A DNA stretch of 64,000 bases, from positions 806,001-870,000 of the forward strand of contig NZ_JALKBW010000001.1 of NCBI RefSeq assembly GCF_023017165.1, in the 5' to 3' direction. The notes beneath the pieces were generated by a model that had not been told where the DNA came from, searched no databases, and worked only from the letters and a program-made list of their open reading frames with translations. The translations under genes were made by a program, and so were the position numbers. This stretch comes from Gordonia alkaliphila (GTDB taxonomy: Bacteria; Actinomycetota; Actinomycetes; Mycobacteriales; Mycobacteriaceae). Each line of letters opens with the position of its first letter. Position 1 is the stretch's first letter. This document shows positions 43,603 to 53,135 of this stretch, piece after piece.

Positions 43603-44616
43603 TCACAGCCCGGCGTACGAATGCAGACCCGAGACCACCAGGTTGATGGCGAACAGGTTGAACAGCACCGACGCGAAGCCGGCGACGTTGATCCAGGCGG
43701 CGCCGGTGCGCCAGCCGGCGGTGGCGCGGGCGTGCAGGTACGCGGCGTAGATCACCCAGGAGATGAAGCTGACGGTCTCCTTGGGGTCCCAGCCCCAGTA
43801 CCGGCCCCACGCGGATTCGGCCCAGATGGCGCCGAGGATGATGCCGATGCCCAGCAGCGGGAAGCCGACGACGACGCACTTGTAGGCCATCCGGTCGAGG
43901 GTTTCCTTGGACGGCAGCACCTCGGTGGCCGCCGGCCAGCGGTCCTTGACCAGGAAGAGGATGCTCAGCACACCGGAGACCACCATGATGCCCGAGGCGA
44001 TCGAGATCACCGAGACGTGAATGGCCAGCCAGTACGACTTGAGGGCGGGCACCACCGGTGCCGCGTCGGCGTAGAGCGCGGTGCCGCCGAAGAACATCAT
44101 CACGACGATCGGCAGCATCACGAAGCTCATCATCGGGCGGTACTTGACGCTGCGCAGCGCCACCAGGCCGCCGACGACGGCTGCGGCGCAGGTCACCGAG
44201 ATGAACTCGTACATGTTGCCCCACGGCATGCGCTCGGTGGCCACACCGCGCAGCACGATCGACGCGATGTGCGCGATCAGGCCGACGAACACCACCGGAT
44301 AGGTGGCGGCGCTGAGCGTGGCCGAGCGGCTGCGCCGCGGCTTCTTCGGGCCCTCGTCGATGCGGCCGGGCGTGCGGTCGCCGGCGATGGGCCCCGCGGG
44401 CCGATCCGCGCCGCCGCCACCGGCGTAGGCCAGCTCGGCGGGGGCCTCGGCCGGGGCGAGGGCCTCGCCCGCCGCGGTCTTCGTCTTGGCCGCCATGGCC
44501 AGCGAGACCAGGAACAGCACCATGGCCAAGAAGTAGACGACCAGGGCGACGGTGTAGAACTCGTCGGAGAGGCGACCGAGCGTCTCGTTGACGTACATGC
44601 CCGTATCAGTGTTCAC
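43603..44616 (-). CDS. ccsB: Cytochrome c biogenesis protein CcsB (ResC/CcsA type)
   Basis: A 337-residue membrane protein of the system II heme handling complex. The heme-binding WWD motif is in WAESAWGRYWGWDPKE, with conserved His residues flanking. About eight spans are seen. A poorly conserved linker (about 45 to 100) rich in Ala, Gly and Pro separates the first span from the rest. With ResB it moves heme across the membrane and ligates it to apocytochrome c. It follows resB by 33 bases. Also called ccsA in Mycobacterium (Rv0529). Confidence 0.94.
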   Translation of the reverse strand: MNTDTGMYVNETLGRLSDEFYTVALVVYFLAMVLFLVSLAMAAKTKTAAGEALAPAEAPAELAYAGGGGADRPAGPIAGDRTPGRIDEGPKKPRRSRSATLSAATYPVVFVGLIAHIASIVLRGVATERMPWGNMYEFISVTCAAAVVGGLVALRSVKYRPMMSFVMLPIVVMMFFGGTALYADAAPVVPALKSYWLAIHVSVISIASGIMVVSGVLSILFLVKDRWPAATEVLPSKETLDRMAYKCVVVGFPLLGIGIILGAIWAESAWGRYWGWDPKETVSFISWVIYAAYLHARATAGWRTGAAWINVAGFASVLFNLFAINLVVSGLHSYAGL

Positions 44617-44649
44617 GTGATCGATTCCTCGATTTCTTCCTCGTGCGGA

Positions 44650-46281
44650 CTACAGTCCGCCCGGTCGGAGGCGTCCGCCTTCGACCAGTAGGGCTCGAGC
44701 TTGCTCGTCGAAGCCCTCTCCCCAGCCGGCTTGATCGGTACGAGCCAATCCGGCCACCTCAACTACAGTACGTCGTTGATCACCCTCGGTCACCGCCGGA
44801 ACCAGGCGAATCCAGATGCGACGACGCCGCACCAGCATGGACACCAGCAGACCCGCGATCATCACGATGGCGGAGACCAGCACGGAGGTCTGACCGGGGT
44901 CGTGGGACACCTGCATGGACACCCAGCGGCGGTAGCCGTCGTAGGTGACCTTGGTGCCGTCGGGCAGGGTGGCGCTCTCCCCCTGCTTCAGGTTCACCGA
45001 CGCCTTGCGCACCAGGCGACCCTGATCGATCAGGCGACGGTCGAGCTCGTAGACGCTCTGCGCCTGACCGGTGTCGAGGCCGGCGTCGCCCTGGTAGACG
45101 CGCACAGCCACCTGCGGATCGTTGACGATCGGTGACTGCGACAGCAGCAGGGTGGAGTGGAACGCGGGGTCCGGGGCGAACAGGCCGTCGACGGCGATCT
45201 GGTTCTTCCGGCGCTCGTCCTCGTCCGGAAACATGCCGGCCGGGGTCTCGAAGCGCATGGCCCCTTCGGACAGCATGGTCTGCGTGTCCTGCGGCAGGAA
45301 CGGCGCCGTCTGGGTCCGGGTCTCCCCGTTCGGGAAGGTCACCGTGAAGGTGGGCGCGTAGCCGTTGCCGAGCACGTAGACACGGTCGCCGGCGACGCGC
45401 AGCGGCTCGTTGACGCGAATGGTGCCCTGCTCCCAGGTGTCCTGCGGCGACCGGATGTCGGTGGTGTAGCGGACCTGCGAGGTGTACATGTCGGGCTGGC
45501 CGGTATCGAGGAACGTGGCCTCGAAGTTCTCCACCTTCACGCAGAACTCGCTGAGGTCGGTGCCGTCGACCATGGCGCCGGCCCGGAAGGAGTCGTACAC
45601 CGCGGTGGAGGTGTTGCACAGCATCTGGTCGTCGCCGGCCACCAGGATGCGTGTGCCCTCGTAGCCGAACATCTTGCCCGCGGCGATGGTCACCAGCAGC
45701 GCGAGCAGCGCGAAGTGGAAGGTCAGGTTGCCGAACTCACGCAGGTAGCCCTTCTCCGCGGACACCTCCACGGCGCCGTCCGGGTAGGCCTTGCTCGCCG
45801 GCAGCTCCCGCGTGGTGCGACGCCAGCCGCGCAGGTTGGCGGTGACCCGCTCGGCCAGTTCGGCGGGGGCGCCGTCGACCGTCTCGGTGATATGCCGCGG
45901 CAACCGCGTGAGGTTGCGCGGGGCGGGCACCGGCTGGGTGCGCAGCGCCTTGAAGTGCTCCCAGATCCGCGGCGTGAGGCAGCCGACCAGCGAGATGAAC
46001 AGCAGCAGGTAGATCGCGGTGAACCAGCCGGAGCCGAAGACGTCGAACAGGCCGACCTTGTCCATCCAGACGCCGAGGGTGCCGCGGTCGGCGATGTACT
46101 GCGCGGTCTTGCCCTCGTTGAGGTCGCGCTGCGGCAGCAGGGCGCCCGGCACCGCGGCCAGCGCCAGCAGGAACAGCAGCACCAGCGCGGTGCGCATCGC
46201 GGTGAGCTCGCGCCACACCTTGCGCAACGGGGTCACCACGAACCGCTGCACCGGCGACGGACGGTAGGTCTTGGTGGTCAT
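44650..46281 (-). CDS. resB: Cytochrome c biogenesis protein ResB
   Basis: A 543-residue ResB: three spans in the N-terminal third (LVLLFLLALAAVPGALLPQ, GWFTAIYLLLFISLVGCL, LTFHFALLALLVTIAAG), a large external domain, and a C-terminal span (VLVSAIVMIAGLLVSMLV). It pairs with CcsB in system II to bring heme to apocytochromes. Its ATG overlaps the ccdA stop by ATGA. The start is MTTKTYRPSPVQRF. Confidence 0.94.
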   Translation of the reverse strand: MTTKTYRPSPVQRFVVTPLRKVWRELTAMRTALVLLFLLALAAVPGALLPQRDLNEGKTAQYIADRGTLGVWMDKVGLFDVFGSGWFTAIYLLLFISLVGCLTPRIWEHFKALRTQPVPAPRNLTRLPRHITETVDGAPAELAERVTANLRGWRRTTRELPASKAYPDGAVEVSAEKGYLREFGNLTFHFALLALLVTIAAGKMFGYEGTRILVAGDDQMLCNTSTAVYDSFRAGAMVDGTDLSEFCVKVENFEATFLDTGQPDMYTSQVRYTTDIRSPQDTWEQGTIRVNEPLRVAGDRVYVLGNGYAPTFTVTFPNGETRTQTAPFLPQDTQTMLSEGAMRFETPAGMFPDEDERRKNQIAVDGLFAPDPAFHSTLLLSQSPIVNDPQVAVRVYQGDAGLDTGQAQSVYELDRRLIDQGRLVRKASVNLKQGESATLPDGTKVTYDGYRRWVSMQVSHDPGQTSVLVSAIVMIAGLLVSMLVRRRRIWIRLVPAVTEGDQRRTVVEVAGLARTDQAGWGEGFDEQARALLVEGGRLRPGGL

Positions 46282-47081
46282 ATCGGCAGCTCCACGTCAG
46301 AGATCATGGTGATCCGAATCCAGTCGACGATGTCGTTCCACCAGCCGAACAGCAGCAGCAGACCGACGCCGATCATCAGGACTCCACCCATCACCTGGAT
46401 GGTTCGGGCGTTGCGGCGCAGGAAGCCGAGGCTGCGCACCGCCCACGCCGAAGAGAAGGCCAGCAGCAGGAACGGCAGGCCCAGGCCGATGCAGTAGGCG
46501 ATGACCAGGGCGACGCCGCGCCAGGCCGTCATGCCCTCGGTGTTGGCGGCCACCACCAGCACCGCGCCCAGGGTGGCGCTGCTGCAGGGGATCCAGCCGA
46601 CCGCGAAGACGCCGCCGAGCAGCGGTGCGCCCACCCAGTGCGAGACCCGGATGGGGTTCATCCGGTAGTCCTGCATCTTGATGGTGCCGATGAAGACCAG
46701 GCCCATCGCGATGGTCACCACGCCGCCGATGCGTTGCAGCAGCAGCATGCGCGACTGGTCGTAGAACGCGGTGGTGGCGCCGAACAGGGCCGACGTGGCC
46801 AGCACGTACACCACGGTGAAGCCGAGGACGAAGAGGAAGGCCGCGCCCACCACCCGCAGGCGGCCCTTCTTGGGCGGCTCCCCGGGCACCACGGCCGGCG
46901 CCTCGGCGCCGACCAGGCCCGCCAGGTACGACAGGTAGCCGGGCACGAGCGGCACGATGCACGGCGACGCGAACGAGATCAGACCCACCAGCACGCACAC
47001 GCCGAGGCCGAGCAGCAGCGGCCCGGACGAGACGGTGTCGGCGAAGGTCTCGGCGACCCCCGCCACGTGCAGTGTGGTCAT
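46278..47081 (-). CDS. ccdA: Cytochrome c biogenesis thiol carrier CcdA
   Basis: A 267-residue integral membrane protein that passes electrons from cytoplasmic thioredoxin to outside partners so that apocytochrome cysteines stay reduced. The two functional cysteines lie in SFASPCIVPLVPGYLSY and VGWIPCSSATLGAVL. Six or more spans are seen. It overlaps both neighbours by 4 bases (ATGA on each side). The thioredoxin-like gene before it is its expected partner. Confidence 0.95.
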   Translation of the reverse strand: MTTLHVAGVAETFADTVSSGPLLLGLGVCVLVGLISFASPCIVPLVPGYLSYLAGLVGAEAPAVVPGEPPKKGRLRVVGAAFLFVLGFTVVYVLATSALFGATTAFYDQSRMLLLQRIGGVVTIAMGLVFIGTIKMQDYRMNPIRVSHWVGAPLLGGVFAVGWIPCSSATLGAVLVVAANTEGMTAWRGVALVIAYCIGLGLPFLLLAFSSAWAVRSLGFLRRNARTIQVMGGVLMIGVGLLLLFGWWNDIVDWIRITMISDVELPI

Positions 47082-47680
47082 CGTGGGTCGACGTCCTCGG
47101 CCAGGACGCGCTGCACTTCGTCGTAGATCTCCTGCTCGCTGACCGCCTTGAGGTAGACGATCACCGGGCGCAGCTCACGGTCGAGGACCACCGTGGTCGG
47201 CACGGCGCCGACCGGCACGCCCAGCGCGGACAGCGTCTGCCCGCCGTAGTCGTAGATCGACGGGTAGGTGAGGCCGCGGTCGCGCGCGAAGTCCTGCGCC
47301 GAACCGCGGTTGTCGCGGAAGTTGATGCCGACCACCGCGGCGCCCTGATCCTTGACGCGCTGGTACACCTTCTCCAGCTCCGGGGCCTCCTTGCGGCACG
47401 GCGGGCACCACGACGCCCACACGTTGACCACCACGACCTCGCCCTTGTACGAGTCCAGGTTCACGGTGCCGTCGCCGAGCAGGTTCGGCCCGGAGACGTC
47501 GCCGATCGGCGTGCGGTCGGCCGGGTCGTAGGTGATCACGGTCTTGCCGCCCGGTGCGACGATCTGATTGGCGCCGCCCTGGACCACGGCGTCGTCGCCG
47601 GTGGCGCAGCCGGTCACCGCGAGCAGCAGCACCACGGCCGCGGCCAGGACCGAGAGGGAACGCACACTTCGCAACGTCAC
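47078..47680 (-). CDS. TlpA/ResA-like thioredoxin lipoprotein
   Basis: A 200-residue protein with a lipoprotein signal (VLAAAVVLLLAVTGC, lipobox Cys about 25), then a thioredoxin fold with the active site ASWCPPCRKEAPEL and the cis-Pro near GAVPTTVVLD. ResA-type proteins reduce the CXXCH cysteines of apocytochrome c before heme attachment. GTG at 47680 forms a GTGA overlap with the phosphatase stop; the ATGA overlap at its end leads into ccdA. The start is judged by signal-peptide quality; no ATG is available in that range. Confidence 0.9.
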   Translation of the reverse strand: MTLRSVRSLSVLAAAVVLLLAVTGCATGDDAVVQGGANQIVAPGGKTVITYDPADRTPIGDVSGPNLLGDGTVNLDSYKGEVVVVNVWASWCPPCRKEAPELEKVYQRVKDQGAAVVGINFRDNRGSAQDFARDRGLTYPSIYDYGGQTLSALGVPVGAVPTTVVLDRELRPVIVYLKAVSEQEIYDEVQRVLAEDVDPR

Positions 47681-48303
47681 GCTCCGGTGATCCGCGGATC
47701 CGAGGCGCCGGCCGGTTCGGAGTAGACGATGTCGACGAGCTCGTCGCCGTCGTATACGAGACTGGTCAGCGAGGCGAGCGAGCACTGGCGGATGCGCGGG
47801 TCGTGCCAGAGGCGACGACCCTCCAGGAAGCGGCGCAGCGTGTACACCGGCAGCTGGTGGCTCACGCACACCACTTCGTGGCCGGCCGCGGTCTTGCGGG
47901 CCAGGGCGGCCGCCGACAGCATGCGGTGCGCGATCTGCAGGTACGGCTCGCCCCACGACGGGGTGAACGGGTCGCGCAGCTTGCTCCAGTGCCGCGGCTT
48001 GCTCAGCGCGCCGTCGCCCACCGAGACGCGCAGGCCCTCGAACTGGTTGTCGGCCTCGATGAGGTCGTCGTTGGTGATGATCTCCAGGCCGTGCGCGGCG
48101 GCGATCGGCGTGGCCGTCTCCTGCGCGCGCTGCAGCGGCGAGGCGAAGACGGCGGCGATGTCGTGGCCGGCGAGGGCGTCGGCGACGGTCCGGGCCTGCG
48201 CCTGGCCGTTCTCGGCGAGCCGGAAGCCGGGGAGGCGCCCGTACAGAATCTGGTCCGGGTTGTGCACCTCACCGTGGCGCATCATGTGCACGATCGTCTT
48301 CAT
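47677..48303 (-). CDS. Histidine phosphatase family protein
   Basis: A 208-residue phosphatase of the phosphoglycerate-mutase superfamily. The catalytic motif is HMMRHGEVHNP near the N-terminus, with a second His in VCVSHQLP. The precise substrate is unknown; the co-transcription with hemL and cytochrome c assembly genes (compare Rv0525) suggests a role in this process or is only positional. ATG at 48303 is one base after the hemL stop. A longer open frame upstream reads Pro-rich and overlaps hemL. Confidence 0.88.
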   Translation of the reverse strand: MKTIVHMMRHGEVHNPDQILYGRLPGFRLAENGQAQARTVADALAGHDIAAVFASPLQRAQETATPIAAAHGLEIITNDDLIEADNQFEGLRVSVGDGALSKPRHWSKLRDPFTPSWGEPYLQIAHRMLSAAALARKTAAGHEVVCVSHQLPVYTLRRFLEGRRLWHDPRIRQCSLASLTSLVYDGDELVDIVYSEPAGASDPRITGA

Positions 48304-48304
48304 G

Positions 48305-49642
48305 TCAGTCCTGTCCGGGTGCGACGGCGGCGGCGGCCGCGGCGGCGGCAGCCGGAAGGGCATCGGCGAGGCGCGCGAAGTCGTCGTCGCTCAGTGCGGT
48401 GGAAACGAACCACGCCTCGAAGGCGCTGGGCGGCGGGTAGATGCCGCCGGCGAGGAGGGCGTGGAAGAACGGGGCGAACCGCCAGGTGTCGGTGGCCTTG
48501 ACCCCGGCGTAGTCGACGATCGGCTGGTCGCTGTCGGTGAAGAAGACGCTGAACAGGTTGCCCGCGGCCTGCACGCGGTGGGCCACGCCGGCGGCGCTGA
48601 GCGCTTCGGTGAGCAGCTGCTGAACGCGCGCGGCGTTGGCGTCGAGCTGCGCGTACACCTCGTCGGTGGCCAGCGACAGCGTCGCGAGCCCGGCGGCGAC
48701 GGCCACCGGATTCCCGGAGAGGGTGCCGGCCTGGTAGACGGGCCCGACCGGGGCGAGGTGATCCATCACGTCGGCGCGACCGCCGAACGCCGCGGCGGGC
48801 AGGCCGCCGCTCATCACCTTGCCGAAGGTGTACAGGTCGCCGGCCACGCCGTCGATCCCGTAGTAGCCGGAGCCGCTGACGCGGAAGCCGGTCATCACCT
48901 CGTCCATGATCAGCAGGGCGCCGTGGCGATCGGCCAGCGCGCGCAGCCCGGCGTTGAAGCCGGGGACGGGCGCGACGGCGCCCATGTTGCCCGCGGCGGC
49001 CTCGGTGATCACCGCGGCGATCGCGCCGGGGTGCGCCTCGAAGGCGGCCGCGACGGCGTCGAGGTCGTTGTAGGGCAGCACCAGGGTGTCGTGCGCGGCG
49101 GCGCCGGTGACGCCGGGCGAGGTGGGCAGGCCCAGGGTGGCGACGCCGGAGCCGGCGTCGGCGAGCAGCGCGTCGACGTGGCCGTGGTAGCAGCCGGAGA
49201 ACTTGATGATCTTGCTGCGGCCGGTGAAGCCGCGGGCCAGGCGGACCGCCGACATGGTGGCCTCGGTGCCCGAGTTCACCAGGCGCACGCGCTGCACCGG
49301 GTCGACGCGCGCGGCGATGGCCTCGGCCAGCGCGATCTCCGCCTCGGTCGGGGCGCCGAAGCTGAGGCCGTGGAGGGCGGCCGAGCGCACTGCGTCGACC
49401 ACTTCCGGGTGGGCGTGGCCCAGGATCATCGGGCCCCACGAGCAGACGAGGTCCACGTAGCGGTTGCCGTCGACGTCGACCAGCTGCGAGCCGGCGGCCT
49501 CGGCGATGAACCGCGGGGTGCCGCCGACCGCGGAGAAGGCCCGGACCGGGGAGTTGACACCGCCCGGAATGGATCGTGCGGCCCGTGCGAACAGTTCCGC
49601 ACTCACGGGCGTGGCGGCGGACATGTCGACGGAGGGGACCAT
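48305..49642 (-). CDS. hemL: Glutamate-1-semialdehyde 2,1-aminomutase
   Basis: A 445-residue PLP enzyme that converts glutamate-1-semialdehyde into 5-aminolevulinate, the first tetrapyrrole precursor. The Lys that binds PLP is in [29 protein letters not shown] and [16 protein letters not shown] are other family blocks. ATG 49642 ([13 protein letters not shown]) has TGGAG five to six bases upstream and is preferred to ATG 49624, which lacks a ribosome site. The C-terminus is Ala-rich ([18 protein letters not shown]). The hemA product feeds it, and hemA lies at 57137, about 7.5 kb upstream in transcription order. Confidence 0.95.
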   Translation of the reverse strand: MVPSVDMSAATPVSAELFARAARSIPGGVNSPVRAFSAVGGTPRFIAEAAGSQLVDVDGNRYVDLVCSWGPMILGHAHPEVVDAVRSAALHGLSFGAPTEAEIALAEAIAARVDPVQRVRLVNSGTEATMSAVRLARGFTGRSKIIKFSGCYHGHVDALLADAGSGVATLGLPTSPGVTGAAAHDTLVLPYNDLDAVAAAFEAHPGAIAAVITEAAAGNMGAVAPVPGFNAGLRALADRHGALLIMDEVMTGFRVSGSGYYGIDGVAGDLYTFGKVMSGGLPAAAFGGRADVMDHLAPVGPVYQAGTLSGNPVAVAAGLATLSLATDEVYAQLDANAARVQQLLTEALSAAGVAHRVQAAGNLFSVFFTDSDQPIVDYAGVKATDTWRFAPFFHALLAGGIYPPPSAFEAWFVSTALSDDDFARLADALPAAAAAAAAAVAPGQD

Positions 49643-49751
49643 GAACTCCAGTGTTCCAAATGTTGGCGTGTGGACCCAATCGCGGTAGCCGTATTTCAGG
49701 CCCCTCACAGGTTCGCCCCGGATTCGGTGATCCAGGTCATGAAGCAGGCGC

Positions 49752-50594
49752 TCAGAGGCGTGCGAGCACGCTCTCGGCCATCGCGCGCTGACCGAGTTCC
49801 GTGGGGTGCAGCGAGCCGACGCCGCCCAGCGGCGCGATCCACCGCTGCTGCGGGTCGGCGCAGGCGGAGTGTCCGACCGACGCCTGCGCCATGTCCACGT
49901 AGACCGCACCGGCCGCGGCAGCGGCGTCGGCCACCACCTGATTGAGTCGCTGCTGCAGGCGATGCAGGTAGACGACGTCGCCCGCGGCGATCGGCACCTG
50001 CGCGAAGCAGCCGTCGGTGGGCGGCAGCAGCCACGGATAGCCGACGATCATCACCCGCGCGTGCGGCGCGCGCTCGGCGATCGCCCGCAGTCCCGCGGTG
50101 AGCGCGGGCCGGGTGACGGTGTCCAGCGCGGCGAACAGCCGGTTGCCCAGGGCCGCTCGGCACGGCGCACCCTCCGGATCGGCGCGACCCAGCCGCGCGC
50201 ACTCGGACACGGCGGTGGCGAAGACGTCGGCGTCGTTGCCGCCCAGGGCCAGGGTCACCAGATCGGTGTCGGCGTCGAGGGCGTCCAGCTGCGGGCCGAC
50301 GCCCTCGTACTGCGCGGCGGTCAGGTCCGCGGTGGTGGCGCCCGCGCAGGAGACGTCGGTCAGGTCGGTGCCGCGGTCGGCGGCCACGAGCCGCCCGAAG
50401 TTGCCCTCCGCGCGCTGGCACAGGAACGACGAGTCGGCCACCAGTGGACGCACCCCGGTACCGGCGGCGAAGCTGTCGCCGAGATGCGCCTGTTTCACGG
50501 GGGTCTCGTCGGCAGGCGTTGCGCAGCCGGCGAACAGCACCAGCAGGGTCGCCGCCAGCAGGGTCGCCACCAGTGCCGTGACCGCCCGGGTCAC
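49752..50594 (-). CDS. SGNH/GDSL hydrolase lipoprotein
   Basis: A 280-residue exported esterase or lipase. Lipobox LLVLFAGC near 24 marks lipid anchoring. SGNH blocks: GDSFAAGTG (Ser), the Gly block, LGGND (Asn), and GSLHPTELG (Asp-less His block with HP). Substrate is not known; the catalytic His block is less canonical because DxxH is replaced by LHP after a Ser. GTG at 50594 overlaps the DUF3093 gene by GTGA. The gene ends the five-gene cluster hemB to SGNH, 109 bases before hemL. Confidence 0.85.
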   Translation of the reverse strand: MTRAVTALVATLLAATLLVLFAGCATPADETPVKQAHLGDSFAAGTGVRPLVADSSFLCQRAEGNFGRLVAADRGTDLTDVSCAGATTADLTAAQYEGVGPQLDALDADTDLVTLALGGNDADVFATAVSECARLGRADPEGAPCRAALGNRLFAALDTVTRPALTAGLRAIAERAPHARVMIVGYPWLLPPTDGCFAQVPIAAGDVVYLHRLQQRLNQVVADAAAAAGAVYVDMAQASVGHSACADPQQRWIAPLGGVGSLHPTELGQRAMAESVLARL

Positions 50595-51127
50595 GACTGC
50601 TGCGGTCCCGACTTCTTGGGTCCCAACCCCAGCTTCACGGCGAGGTGGGCCTGCGTGAGTTCGGTGCGGAACAGGTCCACGTCGCGCGCCCAGGCCTGGG
50701 CGAGTTTGCCGTTCGTCAGCTTCACGCCGACGCCCTTGCGCCGGCGCGGGACGGCGGGGAGTTCGCCGAGCGCGCGGGCGCTCTCCCACTTCTGGTGCTC
50801 GGACGACCGGTTCTCCGGGTACACCTCGGCGATCTCGTCGAGCGCGATGGTCTGCGCGCCCTGGCGCAGCGTGGTCTCGGTGAGCCGCACCGAGACGTGC
50901 TGTCGTGCCGCGGCCACCTGCAGCAGGGCGAAGCCCACCAGGATCACGCCGAAGATGGTGAGCACCGGCCAGTGGATCGCTCCGCCGCCGACGATCTCCA
51001 TGATCAGCACGGCCGCGATCATCACCGGCCCGATCGCCACCACCCACCAGCTGCCGCCGGCTTCGTCGAAGAGGATCTCGCCCTCCGCGATCTCTGCGGG
51101 CTCGTCGGCGACGGGGTCTTCGCTCAC
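50591..51127 (-). CDS. DUF3093 membrane protein
   Basis: A 178-residue protein with an acidic N-terminus (DEPAEIAEGEILFDEAGG), two spans (WWVVAIGPVMIAAVLIMEIV and WPVLTIFGVILVGFALLQVA) and a C-terminal cytoplasmic PH-like domain that begins near VSVRLTETTLRQGA, the DUF3093 layout (compare Rv0513). Function is unknown. It has GTGA overlaps on both sides: with the two-span protein before it and with the SGNH hydrolase after it. Confidence 0.82.
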   Translation of the reverse strand: MSEDPVADEPAEIAEGEILFDEAGGSWWVVAIGPVMIAAVLIMEIVGGGAIHWPVLTIFGVILVGFALLQVAAARQHVSVRLTETTLRQGAQTIALDEIAEVYPENRSSEHQKWESARALGELPAVPRRRKGVGVKLTNGKLAQAWARDVDLFRTELTQAHLAVKLGLGPKKSGPQQS

Positions 51128-51588
51128 TGGGCGTTCCGGCCCTTCGTCTTCCCCCCGGCGTTCCCGCAGTCCTTCGCCTTGCCGGTGAACCAGGCGTCGG
51201 CGGCCGGACGGTACGCGAGGATGGTGGCGGCCAGCCCGACCACCGAGGCGGCGAACACGGCCGCCAGCAGCCCGGACTGGAAGCCGACGGTCAGCACCAG
51301 CAGCATCACGGCCACCACGCTGGTCAGCGCGGCAAGCGAGCCGCGCCACTGGGCGCCCATGCACGCCTTGCGGGCCAACGAGATGTAGGCCAGGCCGAGG
51401 ATGATCACGAGCACCTCGACGGCGAGGCGGTCCAGGTGCCAGGCGGTCTCGAACAGCGACGCGATCAACAGGTACACGCCGAGGGCCACCAACAGGACGC
51501 CGGAGCCGAGCCAGAGCCGGAACGCCCAGCGCACCTGCGTCGGTCGTGTCGCCGGATCAGGGTGATACGCCACCGCCTGCTCGGTCAT
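51124..51588 (-). CDS. Four-span membrane protein
   Basis: A 154-residue protein with four spans (VLLVALGVYLLIASLFE, VEVLVIILGLAYISLA, LTSVVAVMLLVLTVGFQS, LAAVFAASVVGLAATILAY) and a basic tail with Cys (GKAKDCGNAGGKTKGR). The ATG at 51588 has GAGGGG ten bases upstream and an ATGA overlap with the previous gene. The family is not recognised. Confidence 0.75.
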   Translation of the reverse strand: MTEQAVAYHPDPATRPTQVRWAFRLWLGSGVLLVALGVYLLIASLFETAWHLDRLAVEVLVIILGLAYISLARKACMGAQWRGSLAALTSVVAVMLLVLTVGFQSGLLAAVFAASVVGLAATILAYRPAADAWFTGKAKDCGNAGGKTKGRNAQ

Positions 51589-52139
51589 CTGCTGTCCCCT
51601 CGTTGGTGCGGACCATGTCCTTCTCGACGGTACGCCGCGCTCGCGTCGAGGAACTTCTTGGTGTCCGGGTGCAGCAGGGCCGCTGCTGCCCCCATGGCGG
51701 CGACGCCGCCGAGGATACGCGGGATCATCGCCCAGGTGGGTAGGTCGGCGGCACCGTCGCCGGGCGAGAAGCCCAGCAGCAGGCCGAGGACGTCGATCAC
51801 CAGCATCACCGCGATCACCGCCGCGACCCAGGCCAGCAGGAACCGCGCCCACCCGATGCCGCGCCAGACCAGCCACAGCAGTCCGGCGGTGAACACCAAC
51901 GCGACCACCGACGCGATCACGATGGACAGCACCGCGACGATCGTCGCCATCTGGTCCACGTTCTGCGGGCCGTTCGGCCCCTCCGCCATCTTCTTCGCGT
52001 AGGTGAAGGCATCCGCGCGGATCGTCGAGTAGCTGCCGGCGAACGCGATCAGTTCGAAGACCAGCGCGATCGCCACCAGCTGCCCGGCGGTCCGGACGGA
52101 CTCGGGTGCGGTCGGGCGCGTCGCGAGCGGGACCGTCAC
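51585..52139 (-). CDS. Four-span membrane protein in the heme operon
   Basis: A 184-residue protein with four spans (QLVAIALVFELIAFAGSY, IVAVLSIVIASVVALVFTAG, FLLAWVAAVIAVMLVIDVLG, and a fourth near MIPRILGGVAAMGAAAAL) and a charged tail. Function is not known. GTG 52139 overlaps the hemB stop by GTGA, so expression depends on hemB translation. Similar proteins lie next to hemB in related genera by my recollection, but no activity has been assigned. Confidence 0.75.
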   Translation of the reverse strand: MTVPLATRPTAPESVRTAGQLVAIALVFELIAFAGSYSTIRADAFTYAKKMAEGPNGPQNVDQMATIVAVLSIVIASVVALVFTAGLLWLVWRGIGWARFLLAWVAAVIAVMLVIDVLGLLLGFSPGDGAADLPTWAMIPRILGGVAAMGAAAALLHPDTKKFLDASAAYRREGHGPHQRGDSR

Positions 52140-53125
52140 GAGCCGGCCCGGAGTCGCAGGCGATGGGCGATCTCGACGGCCGCGTAGGTCAGCACGATCG
52201 ACGCACCGGCGCGCACGATGGACAGCACGGCCTCGTCGAGCGCGGCTTCCCGGTCGATCCATCCACGTTCGGCGGCGGCGCAGATCATCGCGTACTCGCC
52301 GCTGATCTGGTACGCCGCGACCGGGCGGTCGGACCGGTCGGCCACCTCCCGCACGATGTCCAGGTAGCTCATCGCGGGCTTGACCATCACCATGTCGGCC
52401 CCCTCGTCGAGGTCGGCGAGCAGTTCGCGCACCGACTCGGTCCGGTTGGCCGGATCCTGCTGGTAGGTGCGACGATCCCCGTCGAGCGACGAGCCGACGG
52501 CCTCCCGGAAGGGTCCGTAGAAGGCGGACGCGTACTTGGCGGTGTAGGCCAGGACGGCGACGTCGGTGAAGCCCTCGGCGTCGAGCGCCTCGCGGATGGC
52601 GGCCACCTGGCCGTCCATCATGCCGCTCGGTGCGACGACGTGCGCGCCGGCCCGCGCCTGCGCGAGCGCCAGTTCCCGGTAGTGCTCCAGGGTGGCGTCG
52701 TTGTCGACGCGCCCGGCGTCGTCGAGCACCCCGCAGTGCCCGTGATCGGTGAACTCGTCCAGGCAGGTGTCGGCCATCAGCACGGTGGTGTCACCGAGGT
52801 CCTCGGCCAGCAGGCGCAGAGCGCGATTGAGGATGCCGTCGGGCTGCTGCCCGCACGAGCCGGTCGCGTCCTTGTCCTCCGGGCGCGGGACGCCGAACAG
52901 CATCAGGCCCCCGACCCCGGCGTCCACCGCCTCGCGGGCGGCCACGCGCAGCGACTCCAGGGTGTGGTTCACCACGCCCGGCATGGAGCTGATCGGCCGC
53001 GGGGCGTCGATGCCGTCGGCGACGAACATCGGCAGCACCAGCTGCGCCGGATCCATCCGGGTCTCGGCGACGAGGCCGCGCATGGCGGCCGTGGTGCGCA
53101 GGCGGCGCGGACGGTGCAGGCTCAT
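52136..53125 (-). CDS. hemB: Delta-aminolevulinic acid dehydratase (porphobilinogen synthase)
   Basis: A 329-residue enzyme that condenses two 5-aminolevulinate molecules into porphobilinogen. The active-site Lys pair lies in YTAKYASAFYGPFR and MVMVKPAMSYLDIVR, and the metal-binding region is TCLDEFTDHGHCGVL. ATG 53125 (MSLHRPRRLRTT) has TAGACT seven bases before it, and the 53136 stop of hemD lies ten bases upstream, so hemB can be read both from the hem message and from its own leaderless start. An in-frame extension to 53245 has no family similarity. Confidence 0.97.
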   Translation of the reverse strand: MSLHRPRRLRTTAAMRGLVAETRMDPAQLVLPMFVADGIDAPRPISSMPGVVNHTLESLRVAAREAVDAGVGGLMLFGVPRPEDKDATGSCGQQPDGILNRALRLLAEDLGDTTVLMADTCLDEFTDHGHCGVLDDAGRVDNDATLEHYRELALAQARAGAHVVAPSGMMDGQVAAIREALDAEGFTDVAVLAYTAKYASAFYGPFREAVGSSLDGDRRTYQQDPANRTESVRELLADLDEGADMVMVKPAMSYLDIVREVADRSDRPVAAYQISGEYAMICAAAERGWIDREAALDEAVLSIVRAGASIVLTYAAVEIAHRLRLRAGS

Positions 53126-53135
53126 GGCAGCAAGT

